Shown here: one piece after another, positions 1 through 8,374 of the stretch | Layout of the letters: every line of letters begins with the position of its first letter | Numbering within the stretch: the stretch's first letter is position 1 | Assembly (NCBI GenBank): GCA_021296485.1 | Contig: JAGWAI010000002.1 | Location: 16,743-54,247 of the forward strand | Length of the DNA stretch: 37,505 nt | Reading direction: 5' to 3' | Source of the DNA: Acidobacteriota bacterium | GTDB taxonomy: Bacteria; Acidobacteriota; Vicinamibacteria; Vicinamibacterales; UBA8438 | Position numbers and translations under genes: made by a program | The notes under the pieces: generated by a model | Seen by the model: the letters and a program-made list of their open reading frames with translations, nothing else | Told to the model about the DNA's origin: nothing | Database searches by the model: none

Positions 1-52
1 AGAACGGTGGGATCACTTCCCGGAGGATGTAGCGGTCCGTAATGCGCAACAT
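1..52 (-). CDS. LptF/LptG family LPS export permease, N-terminal 17 codons only (cut by window edge)
   Basis: Reading leftward from an ATG at position 52, the frame gives MLRITDRYILREVIPPF before it runs off the window. The pattern with DRYILRE followed by a proline-phenylalanine pair is the typical start of LptF and LptG. These are the paired inner-membrane permeases that work with the LptB ATPase to extract lipopolysaccharide and pass it to LptC. Only the first cytoplasmic residues are present, so LptF and LptG cannot be told apart and no membrane helix is visible. The ribosome-binding site is weak (a CAGAG element close to the ATG). The gene follows the bactofilin-like gene at 376-1518 in the same direction, 323 bp away. 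lptB and the LptC-LptA fusion lie about 19 kb away in this window, so the Lpt genes are split between loci. Confidence 0.78.
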   Translation of the reverse strand, partial: MLRITDRYILREVIPPF

Positions 53-375
53 GACTCTGCTCAGAGCATCTTAACAGCCCGCGCGTCGAGACTGGCATGC
101 GGGATCCTCCGCGCCGCGCGCGGCGTCCATCTGAACAGGAGGCGAGTCACCCATGTCGAACAGGGATGAAACCGCTGCCGGACACTCGTGGCATTACATG
201 CGTTTCTGCGGGGTTTGCGGTGCGCGGCCGGCTGAGCTGCTACCGCAGGCAAAGCCGCGCTGCAGGCTGCACGGCGGCCGCGGCCTTCGCGACGGTGAAC
301 GCCTCCCGAGCAAGCCTCGCACCGGCAGGGCCTGGCGCACGACCGGCACGGTCCGGCACTGAGCCGCTGCGCCCG
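53..375. other. 323-bp intergenic region without a convincing gene
   Basis: This stretch separates the end of the bactofilin-like gene from the lptF/lptG start. The frames crossing it on both strands have arginine- and proline-rich composition and no recognisable family, so they look like shadows of high GC. A 14-bp GC-only palindrome lies at 112-125 and could form a hairpin, but no T-run follows. I see no tRNA or other RNA gene, and no good -35/-10 pair for the downstream gene. Confidence 0.6.
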
Positions 376-1518
376 TTATCCTTCCCAACCGGTTTCCGGC
401 GCCAGATACCGGCGGCCCGACAGGACCATGGCGCCGAGGCCCAGCCACGTCGCCGCAAGCCAGAACAGCCAACCGACCCAGGGCATCGCGAACAGCAGAT
501 ACAGCGTCACGACGCCGGCGGCCATCGCCGCATACGGCGAAGCGTCCGGGCGGCCTGCGAGGGCAAGCAGCCGCCCCCCGGCCCACGCCGCAATGGGCAA
601 CTTGGCCACGTATAGCGCCATTCCGAACAGCAGCATGACGATCAGGCCTACCGGCAGGCCGACCACGGTCACCATCACGACTACCGCGGCAACGGGGACG
701 ATCAGGAACGCGCCGAATCCGAGCAACACGCCGAGCGTGGTCTGTTCCGCGATCGCCGCCACGAACTGCAGCACGAAACGCCGGCACAACGCGACGGCCA
801 GCAGGCCGGCCAGCAACGCCGCCCCGGCTTGCCAGCCCCAGAAGAGGATGCTGCCGATCCAGCCGCCGCCCGAATCCTCGTCGTCGATCGGCTCCGTATG
901 GCGCACCGTCCCCCCAACGCGGGCCGCCTCCTCCGCACTGATGGGCAGGCGCGTCCGGTAGTTGAGGTCGCCGTCTATGCGCGCGCCGGGAGCCAGCTCG
1001 AGACGGTCGGCAATGACGTATGCATCGCCGCGGACCGTGCCGCTGACGATGATTTCCCCCGCCGCCGCCCGGAAGTTCTCTTCGACGATCCCCGCGAGAT
1101 CAATGGTGCTGCTGGCTGTCATCAAGCCGCCCCGGATGACCGCGCCGCCGAGAATCTGCAGTCGGTTCCCGGCCACCAACAGGTCGCCGTCAATCACGGT
1201 GTCCACGGTGATTGATTCCCCGGCCACGCGTGTCGAGTCGCCCACCGGGCCATGCAGATCGACCGTCCTCCCGGCCGCGAACAGGTCACCGTCGACCTCG
1301 CCGCGCACGAGCACGCGCTGCGCCGCCGCGACCAGGTCTCCGGCCAGCCGTCCGTCGACGCGGACTGCCTCCCCCGTGGCGTAGAGGTCTCCCTCGCGCA
1401 CTTCGCCACTCGGAACGGTCACCACGGGACCCACCTCGGCTCCCTGCGCGCCGGCCGCCAGGGGCGCGCCTGCGAATGCAGCGGCCAGAATCAACGCTAT
1501 CGACATCCTGCGAACCAT
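376..1518 (-). CDS. Secreted bactofilin-like beta-helix protein with C-terminal membrane domain
   Basis: The 380-residue product starts with a signal peptide (about residues 1-24, ending in an Ala-rich stretch). Residues about 35-190 have short repeats such as VDGRLAGDL, VDGDLFAAG and VIDGDLLVAG, typical of the right-handed beta-helix of bactofilins (polymer-forming CcmA/DUF583 family). A charged linker follows (about 195-218), then roughly four or five hydrophobic helices between residues 221 and 366. Classical bactofilins are small cytoplasmic polymers. Here the repeat domain should lie outside the cytoplasm, tethered by the C-terminal helices. A role in envelope organisation is inference. 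The ATG has a strong GAGGAGG site at 1526-1532. The gene lies 122 bp downstream of the LytTR regulator in the same direction and may belong to its operon or be its target. Confidence 0.8.
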   Translation of the reverse strand: MVRRMSIALILAAAFAGAPLAAGAQGAEVGPVVTVPSGEVREGDLYATGEAVRVDGRLAGDLVAAAQRVLVRGEVDGDLFAAGRTVDLHGPVGDSTRVAGESITVDTVIDGDLLVAGNRLQILGGAVIRGGLMTASSTIDLAGIVEENFRAAAGEIIVSGTVRGDAYVIADRLELAPGARIDGDLNYRTRLPISAEEAARVGGTVRHTEPIDDEDSGGGWIGSILFWGWQAGAALLAGLLAVALCRRFVLQFVAAIAEQTTLGVLLGFGAFLIVPVAAVVVMVTVVGLPVGLIVMLLFGMALYVAKLPIAAWAGGRLLALAGRPDASPYAAMAAGVVTLYLLFAMPWVGWLFWLAATWLGLGAMVLSGRRYLAPETGWEG

Positions 1519-1640
1519 GTGTCGTCCTCCTCAGGCTGCCAGTGGATGGTGCCGCCGGCGGTCCGCCAGCGCAACGCGATTGCGATGGGTGGCTACAGAA
1601 GGAAGGTCGGCGGTCGGGAACAGCCGGTGGCCGGTAGGCC

Positions 1641-2408
1641 TCACCACGGAAATATCTCACGCAGCCGGCGCGCCCGACGGCGCGAAAGCGGCACCGCACC
1701 CGCCCCGGGACACACGATCGTGTAAGTGCCCGCATCGGCCGTCCGAATTTCGGAGATCCGCCCGAGGTTGACGAGACAGCTCCGGTGCGCCCGAAAGAAC
1801 CGGCCTTCGAGCTGCCGCTCCAGCTCGGACAGGGTTTGGTCGACCGTGAACCGCCCGGCCGCGGTCCGCGCGAAGACCAGTGCGTCTTCCGCCTCGAACC
1901 AGATGATTTCGTCCGGGTCGAGCAGGAGGATCCCCGAGCCGCTGCGGGCGCTGACGCGGTAGGGGAGGGGCACTGCCGCCGCGGGACCCTCGCCGACCAG
2001 CCGCCGCAGCGCATCGAGCTCGTCGAGGATCCTCCGCGCCGAGCCGGCGCCGTCAATCTGCTCCCGAGCCCGTTCGAGAGCCTGGGCGAAGCGCTCCCTG
2101 CCGACGGGCTTCAGCAGATAGTCGATCGATCGCACTTCGAACGCGGGAACCGCGTAGCGGTCGTACGCCGTGACGAATATGACGTGCGGCACGTGCCTGA
2201 CCCGCTGCAGGACATCGAATCCGGTGCCCTCCGGCATCTGTACATCGAGAAAGCACAGGTCTGGCCCGGTCTCGTCGATCAGCCGCACCGCCGCCTTTGC
2301 ATCGGCCGCCTCACCGGCGAGCTCGAAGTCGGGATGTGCGTCGAGCAACCGCTTCATCCGGTCGCGGGCCGGCTTTTCGTCGTCGATGACGACGCAGCGC
2401 CGCCTCAT
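1641..2408 (-). CDS. LytTR-family response regulator
   Basis: The 255-residue protein has an N-terminal receiver domain (about 1-120). It carries the acidic pair in VIDDEKPAR, the phosphoacceptor Asp55 in LCFLDVQMPEG, Thr80 and the conserved Lys100 in DYLLKPVGR. After a linker, residues about 150-252 form a LytTR DNA-binding domain, with the FFRAHRSCLVNL signature and a following ISEI strand. This is the AlgR/LytR/YehT architecture: phosphorylation by a LytS-type kinase drives binding to direct repeats in promoters. Its ATG overlaps the stop of the kinase gene by 4 bp (2405-2408), so the two are translationally coupled and almost certainly a cognate pair. The target promoters are unknown. The bactofilin-like gene just downstream is one candidate, but I could not recognise a LytTR repeat in the 122-bp gap. 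Confidence 0.92.
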   Translation of the reverse strand: MRRRCVVIDDEKPARDRMKRLLDAHPDFELAGEAADAKAAVRLIDETGPDLCFLDVQMPEGTGFDVLQRVRHVPHVIFVTAYDRYAVPAFEVRSIDYLLKPVGRERFAQALERAREQIDGAGSARRILDELDALRRLVGEGPAAAVPLPYRVSARSGSGILLLDPDEIIWFEAEDALVFARTAAGRFTVDQTLSELERQLEGRFFRAHRSCLVNLGRISEIRTADAGTYTIVCPGAGAVPLSRRRARRLREIFPW

Positions 2409-3511
2409 GGAGCGCTCACCTCGGACCGGGGGAGCGCGGGAACGACCGGCAGGGTGAGTCGCGCGCTCGCGCCCACGCGGTCCGGCCCGGCGCCAAGCGT
2501 GAGAGCCGCGCGTGTTCCGTAGGACGCGTGGAGCCGGCGGGCGATGTTGCCCAACCCGTGGCCGTCGCGGATCAGGCCCCCTTCATCGCCGGAGAGCCCG
2601 ACTCCGTCGTCGACCACATCTATGCGTAGCACCTCGCCGTCGACGCGCGTCGAGACGTCGATGCGTCCTCCGCGCGCCCGCGGAGCGAGGCCGTGTCCCA
2701 CCGCGTTTTCGACCAGCGGTTGGAGTACCAAGCCGGGAATCCGGACCGCCAGCGAGTCCGGATCGACGTCCCAGGCGACCCGTAGCCGGTCGCCGAACCG
2801 GACGTGTTCGATACGCAGATAACCCTTGGTGAAGGCGATCTCGTCGCGCAGCGGAACGGGCGCGGCGTCGGCCGCGTCGAACGCGTAGCGGAACAGATCC
2901 GCGAATGTCTCCAGCAATTCCTCCGCCGTGCGGGCGTCTTCGTCGAGCACCGAGCTGATGGTGTTGAGGGTGTTGAAGAAGAAATGCGGGTTGATCCGCG
3001 CCTGTAGCGCGGCCAGCTCGGCGCGCGCCGCCTCCTCGCGCAGTCGTGCCTCGACCAGTCGGACCTCCCGCATCTCGCGCAGGGCGTCCTGCAACCGCAG
3101 CCGCATCTCCTCGTAACCGAGCACGACGCCCCCGACCACCAGCGCTAGGACGCTGTTGAGAGCGATGACCCCCACCGCGAGCCGCGGCTCGCGAAAAACG
3201 AACAGCGGGTAGGCGGCGAGCACGGCGAGGCTGCCCAGGACCGCACCCGACAGCAGTGCAAGGACGAGCAGCGGGAAACGCAGCAGTCCCGAGCGTCCCC
3301 GCAGGCGCGGAAACAGCCAGACGGAGCAGACCATCGCGGTGAGGCCCACCACGTTGGCGAACAGCACGGAGATCACAAGGATCGGGCGCTCTACGCCTTC
3401 GCCCTGGAATACGCTCACGCCGAATCCGACGGCGAGCCCGGCGAGACTGCTGGCCGCGATCCAGAGTCCGGCGTGGCGGCCGAAGCTGACGGCCGTTCGG
3501 GATCGGTTCAC
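2405..3511 (-). CDS. LytS/YehU-type sensor histidine kinase
   Basis: With the GTG at 3511 the product is 368 residues. Residues about 12-135 contain four hydrophobic segments, followed by a coiled-coil-like stretch (about 135-170). The phosphotransfer motif is ARINPHFFFNTLN, with His176 the probable phosphorylation site. This is the His_kinase (LytS/YehU) type rather than a HisKA dimerisation domain. The ATPase domain (about 265-360) has LQPLVENAVGHG and DDGVGLSG as nucleotide-binding boxes, then HGLGNIARRL. The GTG overlaps the TGA of the phosphatase gene by 4 bp, and the stop overlaps the start of the response regulator by 4 bp. The upstream extension of the frame is antisense-like Arg-rich sequence and overlaps the phosphatase, so it was rejected. 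The membrane region resembles that of the neighbouring phosphatase. Confidence 0.9.
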   Translation of the reverse strand: MNRSRTAVSFGRHAGLWIAASSLAGLAVGFGVSVFQGEGVERPILVISVLFANVVGLTAMVCSVWLFPRLRGRSGLLRFPLLVLALLSGAVLGSLAVLAAYPLFVFREPRLAVGVIALNSVLALVVGGVVLGYEEMRLRLQDALREMREVRLVEARLREEAARAELAALQARINPHFFFNTLNTISSVLDEDARTAEELLETFADLFRYAFDAADAAPVPLRDEIAFTKGYLRIEHVRFGDRLRVAWDVDPDSLAVRIPGLVLQPLVENAVGHGLAPRARGGRIDVSTRVDGEVLRIDVVDDGVGLSGDEGGLIRDGHGLGNIARRLHASYGTRAALTLGAGPDRVGASARLTLPVVPALPRSEVSAP

Positions 3512-4722
3512 CGCGCCCTCGCCAGGACAAGGGTTACGTCGTCGTGGGGATCCACCGGGCCGCTCCACTGCACCAGAGCGTCGAGCACGACCTCGATGAT
3601 CTTGTCGAGCGGGCGTCCGCGATGGGCGCGCAGCAGCTCGGCGAGCCGCGTCGCTCCGAATTCCTCTCCGTCGGGCGCCGGCGCCTCGGTAACGCCGTCG
3701 GTGAACAGCGCCAACAGGTCTCCGGGCGCCAGCGTCCGGGCGCCCGTCTCGTAGGCGGCGCCCTCGAACATGCCGATGGGAAAGCCGCCTTCTTCGCAAC
3801 GCGCCGTATTTTCCTCATGTACGAGGATCGCCGGCAGGTGCCCCGCGTTGGTATACGACAGGCGGCGCGTCTCCCGATCGAACGTCGCCAGGAACAGGGT
3901 GGCGTAGCGCGACGCTGATGACGATCCGCACAGCGCCTCGTTCATATCCGCAACGAGCAATCCCGGAGTCGCCGCGGTGGGGAAGCGGCTACGCATCGAG
4001 GCCTGCAGGTGGGCCATGAGAAGCGACGCGGAAACCCCCTTGCCGGACACGTCGGCGATAACCACGCCCAGCCGGCCGTCACCGTCCCGCAGGTAGTCGT
4101 AGTAGTCCCCGCCTACCGCAATGGCCGGCCGGCAAACCCCCGCCAGCTCCAACCCCGCAACGGGGGGCGCCTCGCGCGGCAGTAGCTCGCGCTGGACCTC
4201 ACGGGCCACGCTCAACTCGCGCTCGAGCGCATCCCGCTCCCGGAGAACCCGGTACGACGCTTCGATCTGGCGGCGCATGCGGTCATAGGTGCCCAGCGCG
4301 ATTGCGACCCCCGCCGCGAGCACCGCGTTGAACACCACCATGAGCAGGGCGGCCCGAGGCTGCGCAAGCACGAAGAACGGATCGATCAGGAACACGAGAA
4401 TCGAACCGAAGATCGTGCCCGCCAGCACGATCAACGCGTCGAGCAGCAGGCGCAGCGCGCCCGGCAGTCGCGCCAGCAGCGGGAACACGAGCCGCGCGGA
4501 GATGTACGCGCTGTAGCCGACGGCCACCGCAAACGGCACGCTCAGCCGCAGGACGGGCCCGAAGTCGACACCGGCCCCGAACGCGGCCCCGGCCCCGAAC
4601 ACAACGCCGGCCCCGAGCCACGCGCCGGTCCAACGCACCAGGAAGTGCCAGTCCGGAGCGGCCACCAGCGCGGTCGGGCGGTGTGAGCCCGTGGCCTGCG
4701 TCGTTGCGGAAGACGGAGTCAT
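3508..4722 (-). CDS. Membrane-anchored SpoIIE-type PP2C serine/threonine phosphatase
   Basis: The product is 404 residues if the ATG at 4722 is used; an in-frame TTG at 4767 would add 15 residues. Residues about 28-145 hold four membrane segments. A coiled coil leads from about 148 to 180, ending in VAREVQRELLP, the usual entry to SpoIIE/RsbU phosphatases. The catalytic domain (about 185-404) shows GGDYYDY (Asp206), VIADVSGKG (Asp224), LFTDGVTEA and HDDVTLVL, so the metal-binding aspartates are in place. Such enzymes usually dephosphorylate STAS-domain anti-anti-sigma factors, but no STAS or anti-sigma gene is visible nearby, so the substrate is unknown. The gene sits upstream of the kinase with a 4-bp GTGA overlap. 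No clear Shine-Dalgarno precedes either start candidate. Confidence 0.88.
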   Translation of the reverse strand: MTPSSATTQATGSHRPTALVAAPDWHFLVRWTGAWLGAGVVFGAGAAFGAGVDFGPVLRLSVPFAVAVGYSAYISARLVFPLLARLPGALRLLLDALIVLAGTIFGSILVFLIDPFFVLAQPRAALLMVVFNAVLAAGVAIALGTYDRMRRQIEASYRVLRERDALERELSVAREVQRELLPREAPPVAGLELAGVCRPAIAVGGDYYDYLRDGDGRLGVVIADVSGKGVSASLLMAHLQASMRSRFPTAATPGLLVADMNEALCGSSSASRYATLFLATFDRETRRLSYTNAGHLPAILVHEENTARCEEGGFPIGMFEGAAYETGARTLAPGDLLALFTDGVTEAPAPDGEEFGATRLAELLRAHRGRPLDKIIEVVLDALVQWSGPVDPHDDVTLVLARAR

Positions 4723-4794
4723 CGCGTGTGACGAAGCCGGGTCTTGGTGCCTGGACCGAGGGTCCAATAAGGGATGTTATGTTAACTTACGGCT

Positions 4795-5605
<811 letters not shown>

Positions 5606-5613
<8 letters not shown>

Positions 5614-6361
5614 GTGCCATCACCTCCTCGCACAGGCTGTAGTAGTCGGCGGCGCCGGTCGAATTCGGCGCGTGACTGAAAATTGACTCGCGATAGGCGG
5701 GACTCTCCTCCAGGCGTACGTTCTTCGAGATGATCGTCTTGAACACCTGGGCTCCGAAGACCTCTCGGATTTGCAGCTTCGTATCCCTCGCCAGAGAAGT
5801 ACGGCGGTCGTGCATCGTGATCAGGACGCCGAGCATCTTCAGGCTCGGGTTTGCGCGAAGGCGCACCTTGTCCATCGTTTCAAGCAGGTCGTCGGTCCCT
5901 TCGAGCGCGAAGTACGACGACTGGATCGGAATCAGCAGATGCGTGGCCGCGACCAGGGCGTTGACCGTGAGCAGCCCCAGGGTAGGCGGACAGTCGATAA
6001 CGACGTACGGAAACTGGTCCCGGACAGCGGCCAGCTTGTCCTTGACTCGAAAGGCTGCGTCGAGATCGCCGACCAGTTGCGCCTCCAGCTTGGCCAGTCC
6101 GATGCGCGCCGGCGCAACCCAGAGCCCCTCTTGTGTCGACGGCTGGATGACGTCGGACAAACTGCACGCGCTGTCGGCGATTGCGTCGTATACGCTGCGG
6201 TCGACCTTTTTCTGGTCAACGTATGACAGCGTGCTGTTCGCCTGCGGATCGAGATCTATCAGAAGGGTCCGGTGTCCTCGCAGCGCCAATGCCGAGGAGA
6301 GATTGATCGCCGTCGTGGTCTTTCCCACGCCACCTTTCTGGTTTGCGATGGCGACAATCAT
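5606..6361 (-). CDS. parA: ParA/Soj-family partition ATPase
   Basis: The 251-residue protein is a complete Soj-type P-loop ATPase. It has the deviant Walker A KGGVGKTT at residues 9-16, LIDLDPQANST around 35-44, and VVIDCPPTLGLLTVNAL as the Walker B region. It lacks the N-terminal DNA-binding extension of large plasmid ParA proteins, so it resembles the chromosomal type. With ParB it should drive origin segregation by forming a nucleoid-bound gradient. It is the first gene of its transcript. A sigma70-like promoter lies about 50-80 bp upstream, and the ATG has only a weak ribosome-binding site. parB is translationally coupled to it. Confidence 0.93.
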
Positions 6362-6414
6362 AGGCGCTGGTCGTGCGGATGGAGCGTGCGGCCCCTCGCC
6401 CGCCGACGCGACGC

Positions 6415-6443
6415 ATTCTAGGAAAGGCTCCCGGCCCTGTCAA
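6415..6443 (-). promoter_or_regulatory. Sigma70-type promoter for parAB
   Basis: On the minus strand a perfect TTGACA (-35, positions 6438-6443) is separated by 17 bp from TAGAAT (-10, positions 6415-6420). Transcription would start near 6408, giving a leader of about 47 nt before the parA ATG. It is the clearest promoter match in this part of the window and separates parAB from the recN-miaB-bfn genes upstream. Confidence 0.75.
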
Positions 6444-6508
6444 GGCAACACAAGCCGGACCGCAGTCATGCCAGGCAGCGTAAGTTATTCAGAAATCAGG
6501 ACTTGACG

Positions 6509-6532
6509 CGCATGTCGGCCGGCCGACATGCG
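6509..6532. repeat. 24-bp perfect palindrome between bfn and parA
   Basis: The two 12-bp halves are exact reverse complements around a GGCCGGCC centre. The palindrome begins 3 bp after the bfn stop and lies about 65 bp upstream of the parA -35 box. As RNA it could form a 10-bp stem with a 4-nt loop, but no T-run follows on the minus strand. It is therefore not a standard intrinsic terminator. It may be a 3'-end stabilising or Rho-linked hairpin, or an operator for a dimeric regulator of parAB. Confidence 0.7.
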
Positions 6533-6535
6533 GTG

Positions 6536-7021
6536 CTACATCTTGTACTTGCCCAGGTCGTCGGGGTCCAGGCTCTCCAACCACTTGGTAAGTCGCTCGG
6601 AATCGTCCTTCTTGGGCGTAAAGTCGATCCCGCGGGCGTTGTCTATCACCGTGTCCTCGACGAAGATTGGCGCGCGCACGCGCAGCGCGAGCGCGATGGC
6701 GTCACTGGGACGCGCGTCCACGGAGACAGCCTCGCCGTTCACGCGCAGCTGGATGGTGGCATAGAAGGTGTTGTCATGGAGATCGGATACGACGATTTTC
6801 TCGACGGCGCCGTGCAGGTCAGTGATGATGTTGCGCAGCAGATCGTGGGTCATCGGCCGCGGCGTGGCGATGTTCTCGATCTGCAGTGCGATGGCGTTCG
6901 CTTCGAAGATACCGACCCAAATCGGCAGCACGCGCTGGCCGTCCTCGTCGCGCAGGATGACGATGGGCATGTTGGTGACTGGATCCACCATCAGCCCCTT
7001 GATCGTCATTTCGATTTGCAT
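6536..7021 (-). CDS. Bifunctional nuclease family protein (DUF151)
   Basis: The 161-residue protein matches the BFN/DUF151 family throughout. It begins MQIEMTIKGLMVDPVTNMP and contains VLPIWVGIFEANAIALQIE, RPMTHDLLRNII and SVDARPSDAIALALR, the family's hallmark region. Members are described as nucleases acting on RNA and DNA in plants and as conserved proteins of unknown cellular role in bacteria, so the exact function here is uncertain. The start at 7021 was chosen because a GGAG element sits 6 nt upstream; an ATG at 7027 is too close to it. The longer open frame overlaps miaB and has no homology character. The gene follows miaB by 25 bp in the same direction. The C-terminal 25 residues are rich in Lys and Asp. 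Confidence 0.88.
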   Translation of the reverse strand: MQIEMTIKGLMVDPVTNMPIVILRDEDGQRVLPIWVGIFEANAIALQIENIATPRPMTHDLLRNIITDLHGAVEKIVVSDLHDNTFYATIQLRVNGEAVSVDARPSDAIALALRVRAPIFVEDTVIDNARGIDFTPKKDDSERLTKWLESLDPDDLGKYKM

Positions 7022-7046
7022 CGACATCTCCGTGGTAGCGGCCGTC

Positions 7047-8372
7047 CTATGCGCTGCCTGAAACTTGCCCGCGCAGGCTGTACGGACCGGCTCTTTCCAC
7101 GCGCACCTTGAGCATACTGCCCAACCACTCCGGCCGGCCCGGAAAGTTGACCACCGTATTCTGCGTCGTGCGCCCCGAGAACATCTCGACATCCCGCTGC
7201 CGGCGGCTTCGGGAGTCGACGAGCACCTCGACGCTCTCGCCGACGCAGCCGGCGTGCAGGCGCTCCTGGATCGTCTTCTGACGCGCCTGTAACGCCATCA
7301 GCCGCGCGGTTTTCTCCGATTCGGGTACGGTGTCCGGCATTCTCTTCGCCGCCAGCGTGTTGGGCCGTTGCGAGTACTTGAAAGAGAACATGCTGTGAAA
7401 CCCGACAGACTCGACCAGTGACATGGTCGCTTCGAAATCGCCGTCCGTCTCACCGGGGAACCCGACGATTATATCGGTCGATAAGGCGATGTTCGGGATG
7501 GCCTCACGGACCTGCCGGACAAGTTCGAGATAGGTTTCTCGGGAGTACCGGCGGCGCATGTTCTTCAAGACCCGAGTGGATCCCGACTGGAGCGGTAGAT
7601 GCAGATGCCTGCATACCTTCGGGAGATCCCGCATGGCGGCAATCATTTCGGGCGTCACGTGTCGGGGGTGCGGACTGGCGAAGCGAATCCGGTCCACGCC
7701 CGGAACCTCATGGACCCGGCGCAGCAGCCAGGCGAAATCGTGCTGCGGATCGCCGGGATCCTGGTAGTGGTTGACGATCTGCCCCAGCAGGTGCACTTCC
7801 CGGTGGCCCGCTGCCGCCGCCTGCCCCACCTCGGCCAGGATCTCCCCCGCCGGGCGCATCCGTTCATGCCCGCGCGTATAGGGAACCACGCAAAAGGCGC
7901 AGAAATCGTTGCATCCTTCGATAATCGTCACATAGGCCTTGACGGGATCGCTGCGCACGGCGATGCCGAGCGGGAACGAGACGTCGTCGTACGGGTTGAC
8001 GTCGACCTGCGACTCCCCCGTTGCGTCCGCCCGATCCACGAGCAACGGCAACCGCCGCAGCGCCTGGGTGCCGACCACCACGTCCACATGGGAGGAGCGC
8101 TCGAGCAGCCGGCCGCCCTCCTGCTGGGCAACACAACCCGTGACCGCGACCAGCGGGCGCCCACGGCCGCCGCGGCCGAGCTCGCCAAGCCGGCCGAACA
8201 GCTTGTCCTCCGCCTTCTCCCGCACGCTGCAGGTGTTGATCAATACGAGGTCCGCTTCACCGATGTCGTTCGTGAGCTCGTATCCCGCCTGCTCGATCAG
8301 GCCGGCCATGCGTTCGGAGTCGTGGACATTCATCTGACAACCGAACGTTTCGATGCATGCTTTCTTCGCCAT
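7047..8372 (-). CDS. miaB: tRNA-2-methylthio-N6-dimethylallyladenosine synthase MiaB
   Basis: The 441-residue enzyme is a methylthiotransferase that adds the 2-methylthio group to i6A37 of tRNAs reading UNN codons. The N-terminal UPF0004 domain supplies cluster ligands Cys12 (TFGCQMNVHDSE), Cys48 (NTCSVREKAEDK) and Cys80 (TGCVAQQEGG). The radical-SAM motif CNDFCAFC gives Cys154, Cys158 and Cys161, with the VPYTRGHERMR sequence after it. A TRAM domain ends the protein. NTCSVREKAEDK is diagnostic of MiaB rather than RimO or MtaB. The ATG at 8372 lies 2 bp after the recN stop, so the genes are coupled. The frame continues upstream inside recN as Arg-rich noise and was trimmed. Confidence 0.95.
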   Translation of the reverse strand: MAKKACIETFGCQMNVHDSERMAGLIEQAGYELTNDIGEADLVLINTCSVREKAEDKLFGRLGELGRGGRGRPLVAVTGCVAQQEGGRLLERSSHVDVVVGTQALRRLPLLVDRADATGESQVDVNPYDDVSFPLGIAVRSDPVKAYVTIIEGCNDFCAFCVVPYTRGHERMRPAGEILAEVGQAAAAGHREVHLLGQIVNHYQDPGDPQHDFAWLLRRVHEVPGVDRIRFASPHPRHVTPEMIAAMRDLPKVCRHLHLPLQSGSTRVLKNMRRRYSRETYLELVRQVREAIPNIALSTDIIVGFPGETDGDFEATMSLVESVGFHSMFSFKYSQRPNTLAAKRMPDTVPESEKTARLMALQARQKTIQERLHAGCVGESVEVLVDSRSRRQRDVEMFSGRTTQNTVVNFPGRPEWLGSMLKVRVERAGPYSLRGQVSGSA

Positions 8373-8374
8373 GG

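Noticed and set aside
333-349. Sigma-54-like -24/-12 element (TGG and GC at correct spacing)
   Set aside because: Only the core dinucleotides match, it reads plus while the nearby genes read minus, and no gene follows it.
3512-3799. N-terminal extension of the LytS-type kinase
   Set aside because: It overlaps the phosphatase gene in another frame and is Arg-rich; the GTG at 3511 with a 4-bp overlap fits better.
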